DNA of 64,000 nucleotides from Trichopria drosophilae (GCA_030407085.1 CM059583.1:83306501-83370500), one strand, 5' to 3'. Counted from the stretch's first letter, positions 10,551-21,142 are shown. Translations and numbers: made by a program. Notes: generated from the sequence alone by a model not told the origin.

Positions 10551-12527
10551 GTGTCCTTTGTTCGGCCATTGTTCCAATTGCCAACATATGAAGACGTTAT
10601 GAAGTGTTGTGCTTTCGGACGTCAATGTTTAGCTTTACCTGACAGTTCCAAGGAGCCTTTTTTTTCTGACATTGCTGCTATAATTGTGAGAAAAGTCGAA
10701 AGTTTATACCCCAAAGCGTCAATTCCATCTTTGAGTTACTCACGAATCTTAACATTGATAAAAAATTGCCATGATAAGTGTAACAACATTAAAAAGTCAT
10801 TGACAAAGGCATCAGTAGACACGAAAACGAAGTCAAATATAGAAAAATTTAAAGTAGAGGCAAAGTATCTTTTTGACTTTTCAGCCTGTAAGTGTAGAAT
10901 AGATTTCGCATCTTGCATATGTGATAAATCTAAAAAAATTCCGGTTGAGGGGCAAGCATTTCTTACAGATCAGAGGTCAAATTGTACAATGTTTATGGAA
11001 TGTTCAGACTCGAGTATTATAGCAGCTGACATTACAGCACCAAACACGAGCATTGTAGCAACTAATGCGAGTGTTACAACAGCTACCTTGGAAACATTTC
11101 CTCAAAATTGTGATGAATTCGTCAAAAGTACTGTTGAGTGTCGCTCTGTTTCAACATCTGATTCTCCGTTTACATACAAAACTACTAATGTACAGTCGAA
11201 TGTGCAAGTATATAATACTACATCGCTGCACAACACTGCTCAAAATCTTGAAGACATTGGTATCATTGATGAAAATAATATGTCGTTAGTTATTGATAAG
11301 AATAAAATCAGGAGAGCAAGGATTAAAGAGAGGGAAATACGGGTAAAAGAAATAGATAATTTACCTGTGCTTGGGCTCTACTTCGATGGTAGAAAAGATA
11401 AAACAATGACACAAAGTAATGAAGGTGACAAGTACTACAGACGCGTTACAACTGAAGAGCACTACTCTATCGTGCAAGAGCCTGGTTCAAAATACTGGGG
11501 ACATGTTCCTCCGACATCTGGATCCTCGCGTTCCATTGTCACTTGTATTACAGATTTTTTGAAAGATAAGACTGCAATAATTGATGGAATAGCGTCTGTC
11601 GGATGTGATGGCACGGTTGTAAATACTGGGATAAAAGGAGGCGTTATTGCGCTATTGGAACAGGATCTTCGAAGGCCCCTGCAATGGTTAGTGTGCTTGC
11701 TCCATTTAAACGAATTGTCCTTAAGGCATTTATTTCATTATCTGGTCGGTCAGACGACAGGCCCAAACTGTTACTCGGGACCTATTGGTAAGAGCTTAGA
11801 TAAATCTGAATATTTGCCAGTTGAATTTGAAGCAATAGATTGCAAACTTCCTGACGTATCTGTTCCAGAGCTTAGTACAGATCAAAAATACTTATTGCTA
11901 ATAGCAAAATCAGTGCAGTCGGGTGTATGCCCGTCTGATCTGTCTCGAATGAACCCAGGCCAGGTATCACATTCGAGATGGCTAACAACTGCGAACAGAA
12001 TCTTGAGATTATATACAGCCACTAAATCACCAAGTTTTCATCTGAAGGCATTGGTTCAGTTTATTGTTCGGGTTTATGTACCTAGTTGGTTTCGAATTAA
12101 ATATAATCCGTCCTGCACTCAGGGCGTAAAGCACATATGGACTCTGATTCGTGACACCAGATACTTACCTGATGATCAAAAGACGATAGTGGATCAGATA
12201 ATCGCCAGAAATGCTTTCTTTTGCCATCCCGAAAATATTATATTGGCAATGTTAGCAGACGAGCGTCGAAGTGTTCGCGAATTAGCTGTACGTCGAATTG
12301 TAGCGTGCAGAACATCTGAAAACGGAACTGGAATTATACCAAGAAGATTTAAGGTCCCAGCACTTTGCTTTACTGCTGATGATTACACGGAACTCATTGA
12401 CTGGGAGCAGGTTGATATTACAGAGCCTCCACACGTGATCAATTTTCCACTGGCAGATCTGAAGAAGATTGAAGAAAACGGTATTGACGACCAATTTTTA
12501 TTTTTCCGTCTTCCTTGCCACACTTGA
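10551..12527 (+). CDS. hAT-like transposase of an uncharacterised arthropod family
   Basis: A 658-codon ORF occupies the middle of the TIR element. Residues 1-130 are basic and helical. A Cys cluster (ACKCRIDFASCIC) precedes FLTDQR near residues 130-145, and a Ser/Thr-rich linker follows. From about residue 270 the conserved core reads LGLYFDGRKDKT, EHYSIVQEPGSKYWGHVPPT, GCDGTVVNTG, LEQDLRRPLQWLVCLLHLNE, LRHLFHYLVGQTTGP, SGPIGKSL, LSTDQKYLL, HSRWLTTANRILRLY and ITEPPH. I know this pattern from many arthropod proteins annotated as uncharacterised. The Asp in YFDGRKD and in GCDGT are candidate catalytic residues (inference). TGA at 12525-12527 follows CHT, but the frame stays open for 48 more codons (SVERAVKVVTEAA to FVCS) ending at 12672-12674, which looks like the true C-terminus. 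The stop is therefore probably a recent nonsense change. The flanking TIRs and TSD support a transposase role. Confidence 0.85.
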   Translation: MSFVRPLFQLPTYEDVMKCCAFGRQCLALPDSSKEPFFSDIAAIIVRKVESLYPKASIPSLSYSRILTLIKNCHDKCNNIKKSLTKASVDTKTKSNIEKFKVEAKYLFDFSACKCRIDFASCICDKSKKIPVEGQAFLTDQRSNCTMFMECSDSSIIAADITAPNTSIVATNASVTTATLETFPQNCDEFVKSTVECRSVSTSDSPFTYKTTNVQSNVQVYNTTSLHNTAQNLEDIGIIDENNMSLVIDKNKIRRARIKEREIRVKEIDNLPVLGLYFDGRKDKTMTQSNEGDKYYRRVTTEEHYSIVQEPGSKYWGHVPPTSGSSRSIVTCITDFLKDKTAIIDGIASVGCDGTVVNTGIKGGVIALLEQDLRRPLQWLVCLLHLNELSLRHLFHYLVGQTTGPNCYSGPIGKSLDKSEYLPVEFEAIDCKLPDVSVPELSTDQKYLLLIAKSVQSGVCPSDLSRMNPGQVSHSRWLTTANRILRLYTATKSPSFHLKALVQFIVRVYVPSWFRIKYNPSCTQGVKHIWTLIRDTRYLPDDQKTIVDQIIARNAFFCHPENIILAMLADERRSVRELAVRRIVACRTSENGTGIIPRRFKVPALCFTADDYTELIDWEQVDITEPPHVINFPLADLKKIEENGIDDQFLFFRLPCHT

Positions 12528-12674
12528 AGTGTGGAGAGAGCAGTCAAAGTTGTCACAGAAGCTGCAGTAAAGGTTTGTGGTCCACAAAAAAGGCATGGAT
12601 TTATACAATCTCGACTGGAATCTAGAAAAAAGATGCCCAAATTTGAATCAAAACACGGTTTCGTATGTTCATAA
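12528..12674 (+). pseudogene. C-terminal extension beyond the TGA
   Basis: In-frame continuation of the transposase: VERAVKVVTEAAVKVCG, RHGFIQSRLESRKKMPKFE, then TAA. The same C-terminal style (VERxVKxVTEA, RDGFIxxRLxSRxxMPKF) is usual in the family, so this is lost coding sequence rather than 3' UTR. Confidence 0.7.
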
Positions 12675-13143
12675 ATTATGAAACGCACCTATGGTTGGTT
12701 GGATGGGAAGTGTGTAGGGTGGAACTCGGAGTGCATCCACCTTCTCGTGGTGAGTTCTGAGTCGCCTTATAAAATAAGTGGCGGGCGAAGAGCTGCACAG
12801 ATGCACAATGCACACCTGAAAAACTGATTAAAACAAAACTTTTTCCGACATATTTTGAATTTCAAGGGAAGCAACTTGAATGTTATTATGACTTTTTATG
12901 ATACAATTCTATTTTCGCAGGTATTATTATTTACGCGTAGAAAATAAGTCGACATTACTTTCGTTACATTTCAGTAAATGTTGAAAAGCATGCATTTATG
13001 AGGACATTCATGCCCATAAATAAATAAATAAATAATTTTATTGCATTATGATAACATCCAATTTTAATCAACTAATGGTAGGTTTAATTCACTCTAATAT
13101 TATCATTTTCATTACAAAGTTATTGCAGAGTATGCGGTAATAT
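12675..13143. other. Transposon internal non-coding right region
   Basis: 3' flank of the transposase gene. It has short AAATAAATAA runs at about 13019-13035 that could serve as polyadenylation signals. No ORF. Confidence 0.5.
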
Positions 13144-13571
13144 CCAGATAAATTCTCCATAATGGCAAAATAATTTGGTACTACACTTTTGTGGAATTAA
13201 AAGATAATGACTCCGTTTGTTTAGGTGCATTGTAATTTTCGATCAAAAATGGTCGATCTTATATCTTTAATAACTAGACCAGAAATTTTTTTTTAAGTTT
13301 ATAATAGGTCATTTTACGTGGAAAACCCACAGGAAAGTGATCCAGAATCGAAATCTGGTGTAGGATTTTTTCGAAAATCATTATTTGCGGAAAACAGAAA
13401 ACGCTGTTTTTTCCATAAGAAAACAATGTTAAATTTCGAACCGATTTCGGGAGCAGAAGTTAGTATCGGATCGGATGCAGCTTTATGTCAGTTATTTTTG
13501 GCGCCATTACAAAGGTTTTCCAACCCCGACGATTCCGATTCGATGACTTCTGCATAAATCGACCCACCCTG
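13144..13571 (-). repeat. Right terminal inverted repeat of the transposon
   Basis: 428 bp inverted relative to 8815-9244, ending ...CACCCTG and followed at once by the ACGGACAC duplication. A short ORF at 13318-13557 across it is incidental. Confidence 0.9.
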
Positions 13572-14064
13572 ACGGACACGTCACCTTTCAACTGACCCAG
13601 GTGCTCACCGGGCACGCTGCTTTCGCACCTACTTGCATCGCTTCCGCGGATGGTATAGACGTGGCCCATGCTCTCTTCCAATGCCAGAAAATCGCAGCGG
13701 AGCGAGAGATGTTCCGGAATTTTGGAGGTTGGCCATTAGCATCTGAGGATATTGGGGAATTCTGCTCACCTCGCAGAACGGGTGGGACGCGGTGGTTACC
13801 ATCGCTACGTACATCATCGACAGGCTGAATTCCATTAGGAGAGAAGAAGAAGGCACCAACATCGGCCACACTTCAGGAGCTAACACATCGGCGGAGGGCC
13901 TTCTGAGGCATAGACTGCCCCCCTCGAAGTAATGCCTTACGGCGGCTGCCGAGGGGGGGGGGATCTCAGTCTAAGCGGGGGTGGTTTTAGAGGTTGCAAG
14001 TCCCGCACTCCTGCTGGCACCGGCTGGCAAGGTTGGCTGCTAGAGCTTTACATCGTCGCTTCGA
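13572..14064 (+). pseudogene. R1-clade copy 1, C-terminus and 3' UTR
   Basis: This resumes copy 1 after the transposon. It reads VLTGHAAFAPTCIASADG, IDVAHALFQCQKIAAERE and NFGGWPLASEDIGEF, the C-terminal Cys-His region and tail seen in copy 2 at 18250-18450. The first Cys pair of the motif is not preserved. A GC-rich 3' UTR runs from about 13850 to 14064 and contains a G9 run. It ends against the next CA microsatellite. Confidence 0.8.
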
Positions 14065-14067
14065 ACA

Positions 14068-14142
<75 letters not shown>
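14065..14142. repeat. (CA)n microsatellite between R1 copies 1 and 2
   Basis: 78 bp of CA with single interruptions (ATA, CGC). It separates the 3' end of one R1-clade copy from the 5' end of the next. Confidence 0.95.
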
Positions 14143-14144
<2 letters not shown>

Positions 14145-17100
14145 GCCGGAGTCTTGCTGGTTCCTTCTAACGGGCGCGTCCCCAGGTGGCGGATCGGGGA
14201 ATGCTGGTAAAAGGTATCGGAGAAATAAAATACCTGACGCGGACCAAAGAACTAGCTAGGGGAAGGAACCCCGAACAATAAACGAAGTATGGAAGATCAG
14301 CTGCAGATAAAAGCTTACGGTGCAGGGGTCGGATCCCCAGTACCGGCGTCGGGTACGAGTGAGCGAGCGGGCTCTCTGGCATCGTTATCAGGCAACCGCA
14401 GTGTTGTTGGGGTTGATCACTCGGCCCCAAAAGCATTAAATGTTACAAGTGACACTCTGTCAGGAAACTGTAAGTTTCGAGCGCCTGGAAGAGAAACTTC
14501 AGCTACTTGTGGAATTTATCCAGGAAAAGAAAAATCTCCACAAGGAGCTCAAGAATATGGCCAAAGGCACACTGCGTGCCTTTAGCCATTACGCCAAGGC
14601 ACGAGAAAGTTCGGAGGCTTCGCAGGCGTCGGTCACCTGCCAGGACGGGGCGAGCCAAACGTCGCCCCTATTCCGTAAGCCCCCCGAACGTCCAGAGCGT
14701 AAAGGACCCTCGCCGATGAAGCTGCCAGCGACAAAACGGGTCAGGAAAGAAGAGGAGAAAGAGGAACGCCCCGTACCACCAGCTGCAGAACAACGGCGGC
14801 AACCTCAGTCGGACGACCAGGACTGGGGTACGGTGGTCAGAAACGGCCTAAAGAAGAAGGCGAAGCAGCAGCAGCAACAACAACCACAACAGCATCGGCA
14901 GCAACAACATTTGCAGCAGCATCAACAGCAACAACGACGGCAGCAGCATCAGCAGCAGGGAACGGATGTCGGCAAGCGACACAGGGGGAAGCCGGAATCA
15001 AAAGCCGGCCTCCGGCCCTTCCGCCCCGATGCCATCAAGATCAAGGCAGCGGACGGTGCGTCATACGTCGACATCCTGAAGACCATTAAAGCTGCGCCAG
15101 AACTGCAAAAGTTAGGAGAAAGGGTGACAGCCATCAGGCGGACGAAAGCAGGCGAACTGCTCATAGAGCTGGCAACGCCTGGCGTGTGCACCCCAGAGCT
15201 CCAAGCAGCGGCCACGTCCATCCTAAAAGGGACAGCTGTCGTACAGGCACTGTCCCATAAGGAAGCCATCACCAACAAGGACATGGACGAGGCCACAACT
15301 CGGGAGGAGGTGGCACAGGCCATCATTGAGATGACTTCACCGGAAGCAGTGACCCCTGAGAATATCAAGCTCAGGGGAGCATATAGCGGAACCCAGGCGG
15401 ACAATATCTTGCTTCCCGTCGCAGTAGCAAACACACTGCTGCAAAAGGGGAAGCTTAAAATTGGCTGGGTTAATTGCCGGGTTCGACTGCGCGAGGGACC
15501 CCCACGCTGTTACAGGTGCCACGAGAGCGGACATCTGGCAAGGGGTTGTAAGAGCGCGGTCGATCGCTCGGCGCAGTGCTTCCGGTGTGGAAAGGAGGGC
15601 CACAAGATTGAAGACTGCGTAGCCAAACATCGTACAACGCAGGAGGTTGGAGCACAGACCACCAATGGCTAAGGTGCTCCAAATAAACCTCAATCACTGT
15701 GCGGTGGCCCAGGACCTGCTGTTTCAACTGGTCAAGAAGGAGTAGGCCGATATCGCCGTCATTAGCGCGGCTTACCGGGATCTTTGTAAACCGAGCTGGG
15801 TAAAGGATTCCACCAGCAAGGCGGCCATCTGGGTGTGTAGGAATCTCCACATATCCAATAAGATGTCCGACCCCCTGCCCAGCTTCACCTGGGTGGAGGT
15901 GGCTGGTATAAGACTATACAGTTGCTACTTCCCTCCCAGTCTTACCATCGACGAGTTCCAAGGATCCCTGGAGGCCATCGTCGCCAGTGCAAGAACCTCC
16001 CGACTCCCATTAGTAATCGGGCGGGACTTCAATGAATGGGCGACGGAATGGGGTAGCGCGAAGACCAACCATCGAGGATATGCCCTCATTGAGGCCTTCT
16101 CGTTACTGGAGTTGGAGATTGCTAACACGGGGGGAAAGCCGACCTACTCCAAGGCCGGCAAGTCCTCCGTAGTCGACCTGACCTTCGCTGACCCAAAATT
16201 GATGGGAGAAGGGTTGGGCTGGAAAGTTAGCGACTGATACACGGGCAGTGACCATCAAGCCTTGGTGTACAGCTCCAACTGACCGGCAGAGCAGCAGGAA
16301 AGGTGCAGAGCGCAAGCAAAGAGAGATGGGCACCGGCCACTTTCGATCGGGAAATGTTCCTCTACAGCTTGGAACAGACGGAGGTGGAGGGAACAGCAGA
16401 TGAGAGAGCCCGATGCCTCTCCTGAGCCATAACAGCGGCTTGCGATGCCTCTATGACCGTCATCAAATCCCCGCGGCCGACCCCCAGTTTACTGGTGGAA
16501 CGAGGAAATCGCAGATATCCGTCGAGAGTGCCTTCGGGCTCGAAGGCTGCACCAGAAAGCAATTCATAAGCCCCGGTACTACCAACTGGCCGCGGACTGT
16601 GAAACAAAGAAACAAAGAACAAAGGCCGCGAAAAGAAAGTGCTGGCAGGACTTTTGTGAGGGAGGTGGACCGCGATCCCTGGGGACGACCGTATAAAACG
16701 GTCATGAACAAGATCAAGCCCAGGGGACCCAACGCACCATCTTGTCTATCCTTCCTTGGCAAAGTCGTCGGCCATTTATTCCCAGAACAGCGGGAACGGC
16801 CGATTGGCACTGGCCTGATGGCAATAGCTGGTGCAGCCGAGTCGCCAGATGTTACCGAAGCCGAAGTAATGATGGCTGCTAAGAAGATCTCCACCCGTAA
16901 GGCCCCAGGAATGGATTGGGTACCTGGAATGGCAGTGAAGATCGCAGCGCTGAATGTATCAACCATCTTCACATTGACATTCTTGTTCTGTGATTTCCTG
17001 TCTCTAGGGAAGCTATATGAGAGGGTTATCTGTGCCAGACTGGAAGCAGCCATCGAAAATGCCGGAGGTCATTCCGAAAACCAGTTTGGATTTCGGAAGG

Positions 17101-18548
17101 GGCGCTCAACCATTGATGCAATCGGCCGAGTGAAAGCAATAGCTACGGTTGCCATCAGTGGCAGCCGAAACACCAGGTGCATGTGTGACATCATTGCCCT
17201 GGATATCCGGAACGCATTCAATTCGGCCAGGTGGGATTGCATCATGCAGGCACTCGAAGATCTGAAGGTGCCTCTCTACCTAAGAGAAGCCATCTCAAGC
17301 TACCTTACAGACCGGACCCTGTATTATGACACCGATGACGGCAGGCACTCATACAACATCACGGGTGGCGTGCCGCAGGGCTCGGTTCTGGGACCCTTGC
17401 TCTGGAACGTCTTATATGACGGACTGCTCAGGCAATCCCTTCCAGACGGGGTGTCCATGGTAGCTTTCGCAGACGACCTTGCACTAATTGTCGTCGCGAA
17501 GACCATCGACGTGGTGCAATTTAGCGGAGATGAAGCTATCGAGGTAGTAGCTACGTGGTTGAGCAACCATGAGTTAGATGTAGCGGCTGAGAAGACGGAG
17601 GCGGTGCTCATCTCTCGAACGAAGAAAAGGGTATACGCCACCTTCACGGTGGAAGATACGCAGATCAGGACGGTGGACACTATTAGATATCTTGGAGTCA
17701 CTCTAGATGTGCGGCTGTCGTTCAAACAGCACCTGATGAACGCAGGCGCAAAGGCTTCCAAAGTGGCTCGTACACTTTGCAGCATCATGCCCAATATGGG
17801 GGGGGGGGAGGGGCCGAAACAGCCGCGATGGTCCCTCCTTTCATCGGTAGTAAGCTCCGTTATTCTTTACGGGGCACCGATCTGGGCTGATGCCATGAAC
17901 ATCCATAAGAGCTACGGAGCCACCTGCCGGCGGGCTTATAGAACAGCCGCCCTTAGAGTGGCCCGTGCCTACCGTTCTGTATCGGACATCGCTCTCTCGG
18001 TGGTCATGGGTCTCCCTCCCATAGACCTTCTTGCTATGGAGAGGGCAGCAGTACACCGCGAAGGCAGGTGTGTAAGGCAGGACATCGCCGACCAGGAGCC
18101 GAACCACGACAAATGGTCCATGAGGACCATAAAAGAGTGGCAAAAAATATGGGATTCAGCGGATTCGGAGCGGTGGACCCACTGCGTCAGCCCAGATGTA
18201 GCAAATTGGACGGGCAGACAACACGGATACACCACCTTTCATCTCACCCAGGTGCTCACCGGGTACGGCTGCTTTCGCAGCTACTTACATCGTTTCCGCA
18301 TTTATCAAAGTGCGGAGTGCCCGGCATGCCCTGGTGTCGACGAAGACGTGGCCCATGTCCTCTTCCACTGCTCGAGATTTGCAGCGGAACGGGAACAGTT
18401 CCGGATCTCGGGAGGAGGACCACTAACACCTGAGGGCATTGGGGAATGTCTGCTCGCCTCACAGGAGGGATGGGACGCGGTGGTCATCAGCGCCGCCTCC
18501 ATCATCGATAGGCTGAATGCCATCAGAAGAGAAGAAGACAAAAGAGGC
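14143..18548 (+). mobile_element. R1-clade non-LTR retrotransposon, copy 2 (most complete)
   Basis: The element starts at the CA tract, has a roughly 145-bp leader, then ORF1 (gag) and ORF2 (endonuclease and RT) overlapping by 8 nt. The 3' UTR seen in copy 1 is missing, because the coding sequence runs straight into a second CA tract at 18549. Members of the R1 clade such as Waldo and Mino are known to insert into AC-rich microsatellites, which fits this setting. Confidence 0.8.
14289..15672 (+). pseudogene. R1-clade ORF1 (gag-like), copy 2
   Basis: The reading starts at ATG 14289 (MEDQLQIKAYGAG) and shifts frame between about 14440 and 14470 into a 410-codon frame. That frame shows SFERLEEKLQLLVEFI (a likely coiled coil), a charged linker, a Gln/His-rich stretch at about 14860-14955 from CAG/CAA repeats, a central domain (ASYVDILKTIKAAPEL), NIKLRGAYSGT, and two CCHC zinc knuckles at about 15508-15615 (CYRCHESGHLARGC and CFRCGKEGHKIEDC). 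The protein should bind element RNA. Apart from one frameshift the ORF is open. The polyglutamine tract is unusual and may be a local repeat expansion. Confidence 0.85.
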
Positions 18549-18623
18549 AACACACACACACACACACACACAAGGACGGAGTACAAACGGAAGAGCTCCG
18601 ATCCGAGGCCGCGTCTCTCCTAA
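15665..18623 (+). pseudogene. R1-clade ORF2 (endonuclease-RT), copy 2
   Basis: ATG 15665 overlaps the ORF1 stop as ATGGCTAA, a layout suited to stop-start translational coupling. The AP endonuclease reads LQINLNHCAVAQDLL, an in-frame TAG at 15740-15742, then RDFNEWATEWGS, VDLTFAD and GSDHQAL. Frame changes near 15800 and 16300 follow. The RT lies in a long open frame from 16413: GFRKGRSTIDA, IALDIRNAFNSA, GVPQGSVLGPLLWNVLYD and the catalytic FADD at 17466-17477. Part of the RT fingers region (near 16950-17010) is deleted. The C-terminal CPACPGVDEDVAHVLFHC zinc motif (about 18316-18372) is intact. The element is inactive. Confidence 0.88.
18549..18573. repeat. (CA)n tract between R1 copies 2 and 3
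   Basis: A 25-bp CA run that directly joins the C-terminal codons of copy 2 to the mid-gag sequence of copy 3. Confidence 0.9.
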
Positions 18624-19240
18624 ACGGGTCAGCTCTCATCTCGAAGCTGACCCAAATAGAAAGCATAAAGATCACGGACCTGGACGAGGCCACAACCACG
18701 GATGAGGTGGCACTCGCCCTCACCTCGGCCACCGGCCTAGAAAGTGTGTCCTGTAAGTCCATCAAACTTAGGGGCGCGTACTGCGGCACACAAACAGCCA
18801 TAGTCAGATTCCCCGCCTCAGCAGCAGAGAAGGTACTGGAGACGGGACGACTGAGAGTTGGTTGGGTGAACTGCCGAGAGATCCTAGAAATTCCTCTTCG
18901 GAGCTACAGATGCCATGAGATCGGGCATATGGCAACGAACTGCAAGAGCTCAGTCGACCGGTCAGCTTAGTGCTTCCGACGTGGTCAAGAGGACCACAAA
19001 ATAGTGGACTGTGCGGCTAAACATCATAACAAGAGGGCGGAGTACCGAACAACAATGGCTAAGGTACTTAACCTCAACCACTGTGCAGTGGCCCAGGATC
19101 TGCTGTTGCAGCTGGTCAGAGAGGAAAAGGCCAATATTGCTATCATTAGTAGGCAGTACAGGGACCTCGAGGATTCAAAGTGGGTATGGGACACTACCAG
19201 CAAGGCGGCCAACTGGGTCTATGGAAATTTTCACATATAA
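18574..19240 (+). pseudogene. R1-clade copy 3, gag C-terminus and start of ORF2
   Basis: 5'-truncated at the CA tract. It reads DLDEATTTDEVALAL, SIKLRGAYCGTQ and RYRCHEIGHMATNC-like zinc-knuckle sequence. A stop within RSA*CF follows, then a second knuckle with a Cys changed to Arg. ORF2 begins at MAKVLNLNHCAVAQDLL and runs to about 19237, where similarity to copy 2 stops abruptly. Indels have put the gag tail in frame with ORF2. The sequence differs clearly from copy 2, so it is an older or separate insertion. Confidence 0.82.
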
Positions 19241-20410
19241 TATTAAGTTCTGGATTCTCGTAGTTGGAGAAAGTAAAAATGGAAAGAATCTCTCTCTTTT
19301 CGTCTGGTGACAAAAATTAAAATGTTCTATTAAAAAAAAAAGTAATATGATTCCGACTTCAAAAGGAAATAAAGCCAAAAATTAAAAAATATGTTGTTTG
19401 CACAAGTCCATCTTCTTTGTTCATTATAATGCCACCTTTACATCGTATATATCTCTATAATATATTTTAGAGCTTGCAGATTATAATGCCATCTTGAATT
19501 CTGAAAAACCATAAATACTTAATAAGCGAGTTTTCGATTAATTTTGAACATTTCTGCAAATATTCTCAATTTATTTTAACAGCCAACATAATTTTTGTAT
19601 AATAATCACTATTTGGAAATCACAATTTTCAATTTAATTAACACTGTAATGCATATTTTCAAACCTCAACATATTTGTACCATTTTCTGATACTTTATGT
19701 TATGCCACAGCAATGTCTTCGGTACGAAATATTGAATTTCGAAATAAAACATGCTGATTTTTTTTCGTATGTTCCGTAATAACCTCGCCATTTTGAGTTT
19801 TCCCACATATAAAAACGACATCAGAGCATGTAACCTTCTGGAGTGACCCCAAATATACATAAAAATACCACTTGTAAGCATAGGAGTAAAATGCAGGTTT
19901 CAATCGATAACAGGTTAAGACATCTTTCGACAGCAGAATCTACATTTTGATAAAGGAATGGTAATCTGCAAGCTCTATAACATATTATAGAAATGTTATG
20001 TCAAATAAAAATACATCTTTGTGTTTGTAATAATTCATTTAAATCGGTAATCCCGCTCGCCGAATGTTGCGCTCTAGAGCACATAGCGCGCAGTAGTTAC
20101 AGGCCTGTCAGGGTCAGCCAGGTTTTAGTCGCGTTAAGAAAAATGACCACATTTTTTGTTATTTTCTATTTCTTATCGTAAAGTGCATGGTATAAGCGTT
20201 ATTTTAAGCCATTGATGAACCCTTCATATCGTCTCTGTCAAAAGATAAACCTCCTCAAATATAACCAGTAACGACGCTTTTTGCAACTTTGACGCCATAA
20301 TTCTTGGCAACCACAGCCAATCAAACATTTTTATTATCGGATTTCGATTCAGCGACCCAAAATTGACAAAAATTAATTATTAATTTGACATTGGCGCAAA
20401 TTCACAATAT
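19241..20410. other. AT-rich stretch without supported genes
   Basis: Only short incidental frames. A poly-A run at about 19332-19341 could be the remnant of a retroposon tail. Nothing else recognised. Confidence 0.4.
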
Positions 20411-20419
20411 TATGCCCCA

Positions 20420-21142
20420 TATGAAGTGGCGACATGTACCCTCCGTCGACAACCCGGGCGACTTGGCTTCACGAGGCACTCCATGTGCTGACCTGGCAAC
20501 GAACAACCTGTAGTGGTATCTCGGTTGTAGTGGTAAATCTCGTTGGTGCAAGTCGAGAGTTGAGACGCAAATTTAGTGCCTCTTTCCGCAATCCCATCAT
20601 TGATAGGTATATGACCGAAAAAGAAATATCCTGGAAATTCATGGGAGGCATGTGAGAGAGTGATGTGAAAACAGCCAAACACCGCTTGAAGACGCGTGTT
20701 ATCGTAATGCAGACACTCAGCGTTCTTAAGTTCCTCTCTCTGATAAACTTCCGACCGATCGTGAGCCTATCGTGCGAAGACGATGTTCTCCGTTACCTAA
20801 CACCGTGTCACTCCCTGAGCCTTGATCTTCCACCTTGCATGACCGAAGGAAGAGGTGACAATTGATTCAGCGTATGACGGAGTAATTGTATGGCCTCTAG
20901 TGGCCGGATTGCCCCCACACTCTCCAAAGACGGCACAAGTGTCGCAAGGAGCTGCCGGACTTTGCGGTAGATGATATATTCCTCATTCATAACCCCAACC
21001 CGCACCAACCTGGTGGTCGATGGGTAGGGTAATCGCCGTTCATCGTACCCAAGATGGACGCGTTCAAGTATGCGACATTCGAACTGCCAAAGGATAGCTC
21101 TCACGATGCGCTCACAAACTCGCACACCTCCCAGTGAGCGAT
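20420..21142 (+). pseudogene. BEL/Pao retrotransposon pol remnant
   Basis: Two pieces of the BEL/Pao polyprotein can be read. At about 20425-20500, WRHVPSVDNPGDLASRG matches the conserved segment after RNase H (xRxVPxxxNPADLASRG). At about 20955-21130, DDIFLIHNPNPHQPGGRW and then, one frame over, MGRVIAVHRTQDGRVQVCDI and HKLAHLP match the C-terminal domain that ends the BEL integrase. Most of the integrase core between them is missing. The GC-richer block after 21142 (to about 21420, with AATAAA at 21364) may be its 3' LTR, but no partner LTR is visible. Confidence 0.75.

Larger units (their letters stand above)
8815..13571 (+). mobile_element. Long-TIR DNA transposon with hAT-type 8-bp TSD
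   Basis: The element is 4,757 bp. Its ends are inverted repeats (8815-9244 and 13144-13571) that agree at most positions. The termini are TAGGGTG on the left and CAGGGTG on the right, read inward. The octamer ACGGACAC lies immediately outside both ends (8807-8814 and 13572-13579). The related R1 copy 2 carries a single ACGGATAC at 18223-18230, so it represents the empty site. An 8-bp duplication and CAGGG-like ends are hallmarks of the hAT superfamily, although 430-bp TIRs are long for that group. It holds one large gene (10551-12674) and a trinucleotide-rich tract. Confidence 0.9.

Noticed and set aside
13318..13557. 79-codon ORF in the right TIR
   Set aside because: The left TIR does not keep the same frame, so it is incidental to the repeat.
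14949..15434. 161-codon minus-strand ORF
   Set aside because: It is an antisense shadow of the R1-clade gag, caused by GC-rich codons.
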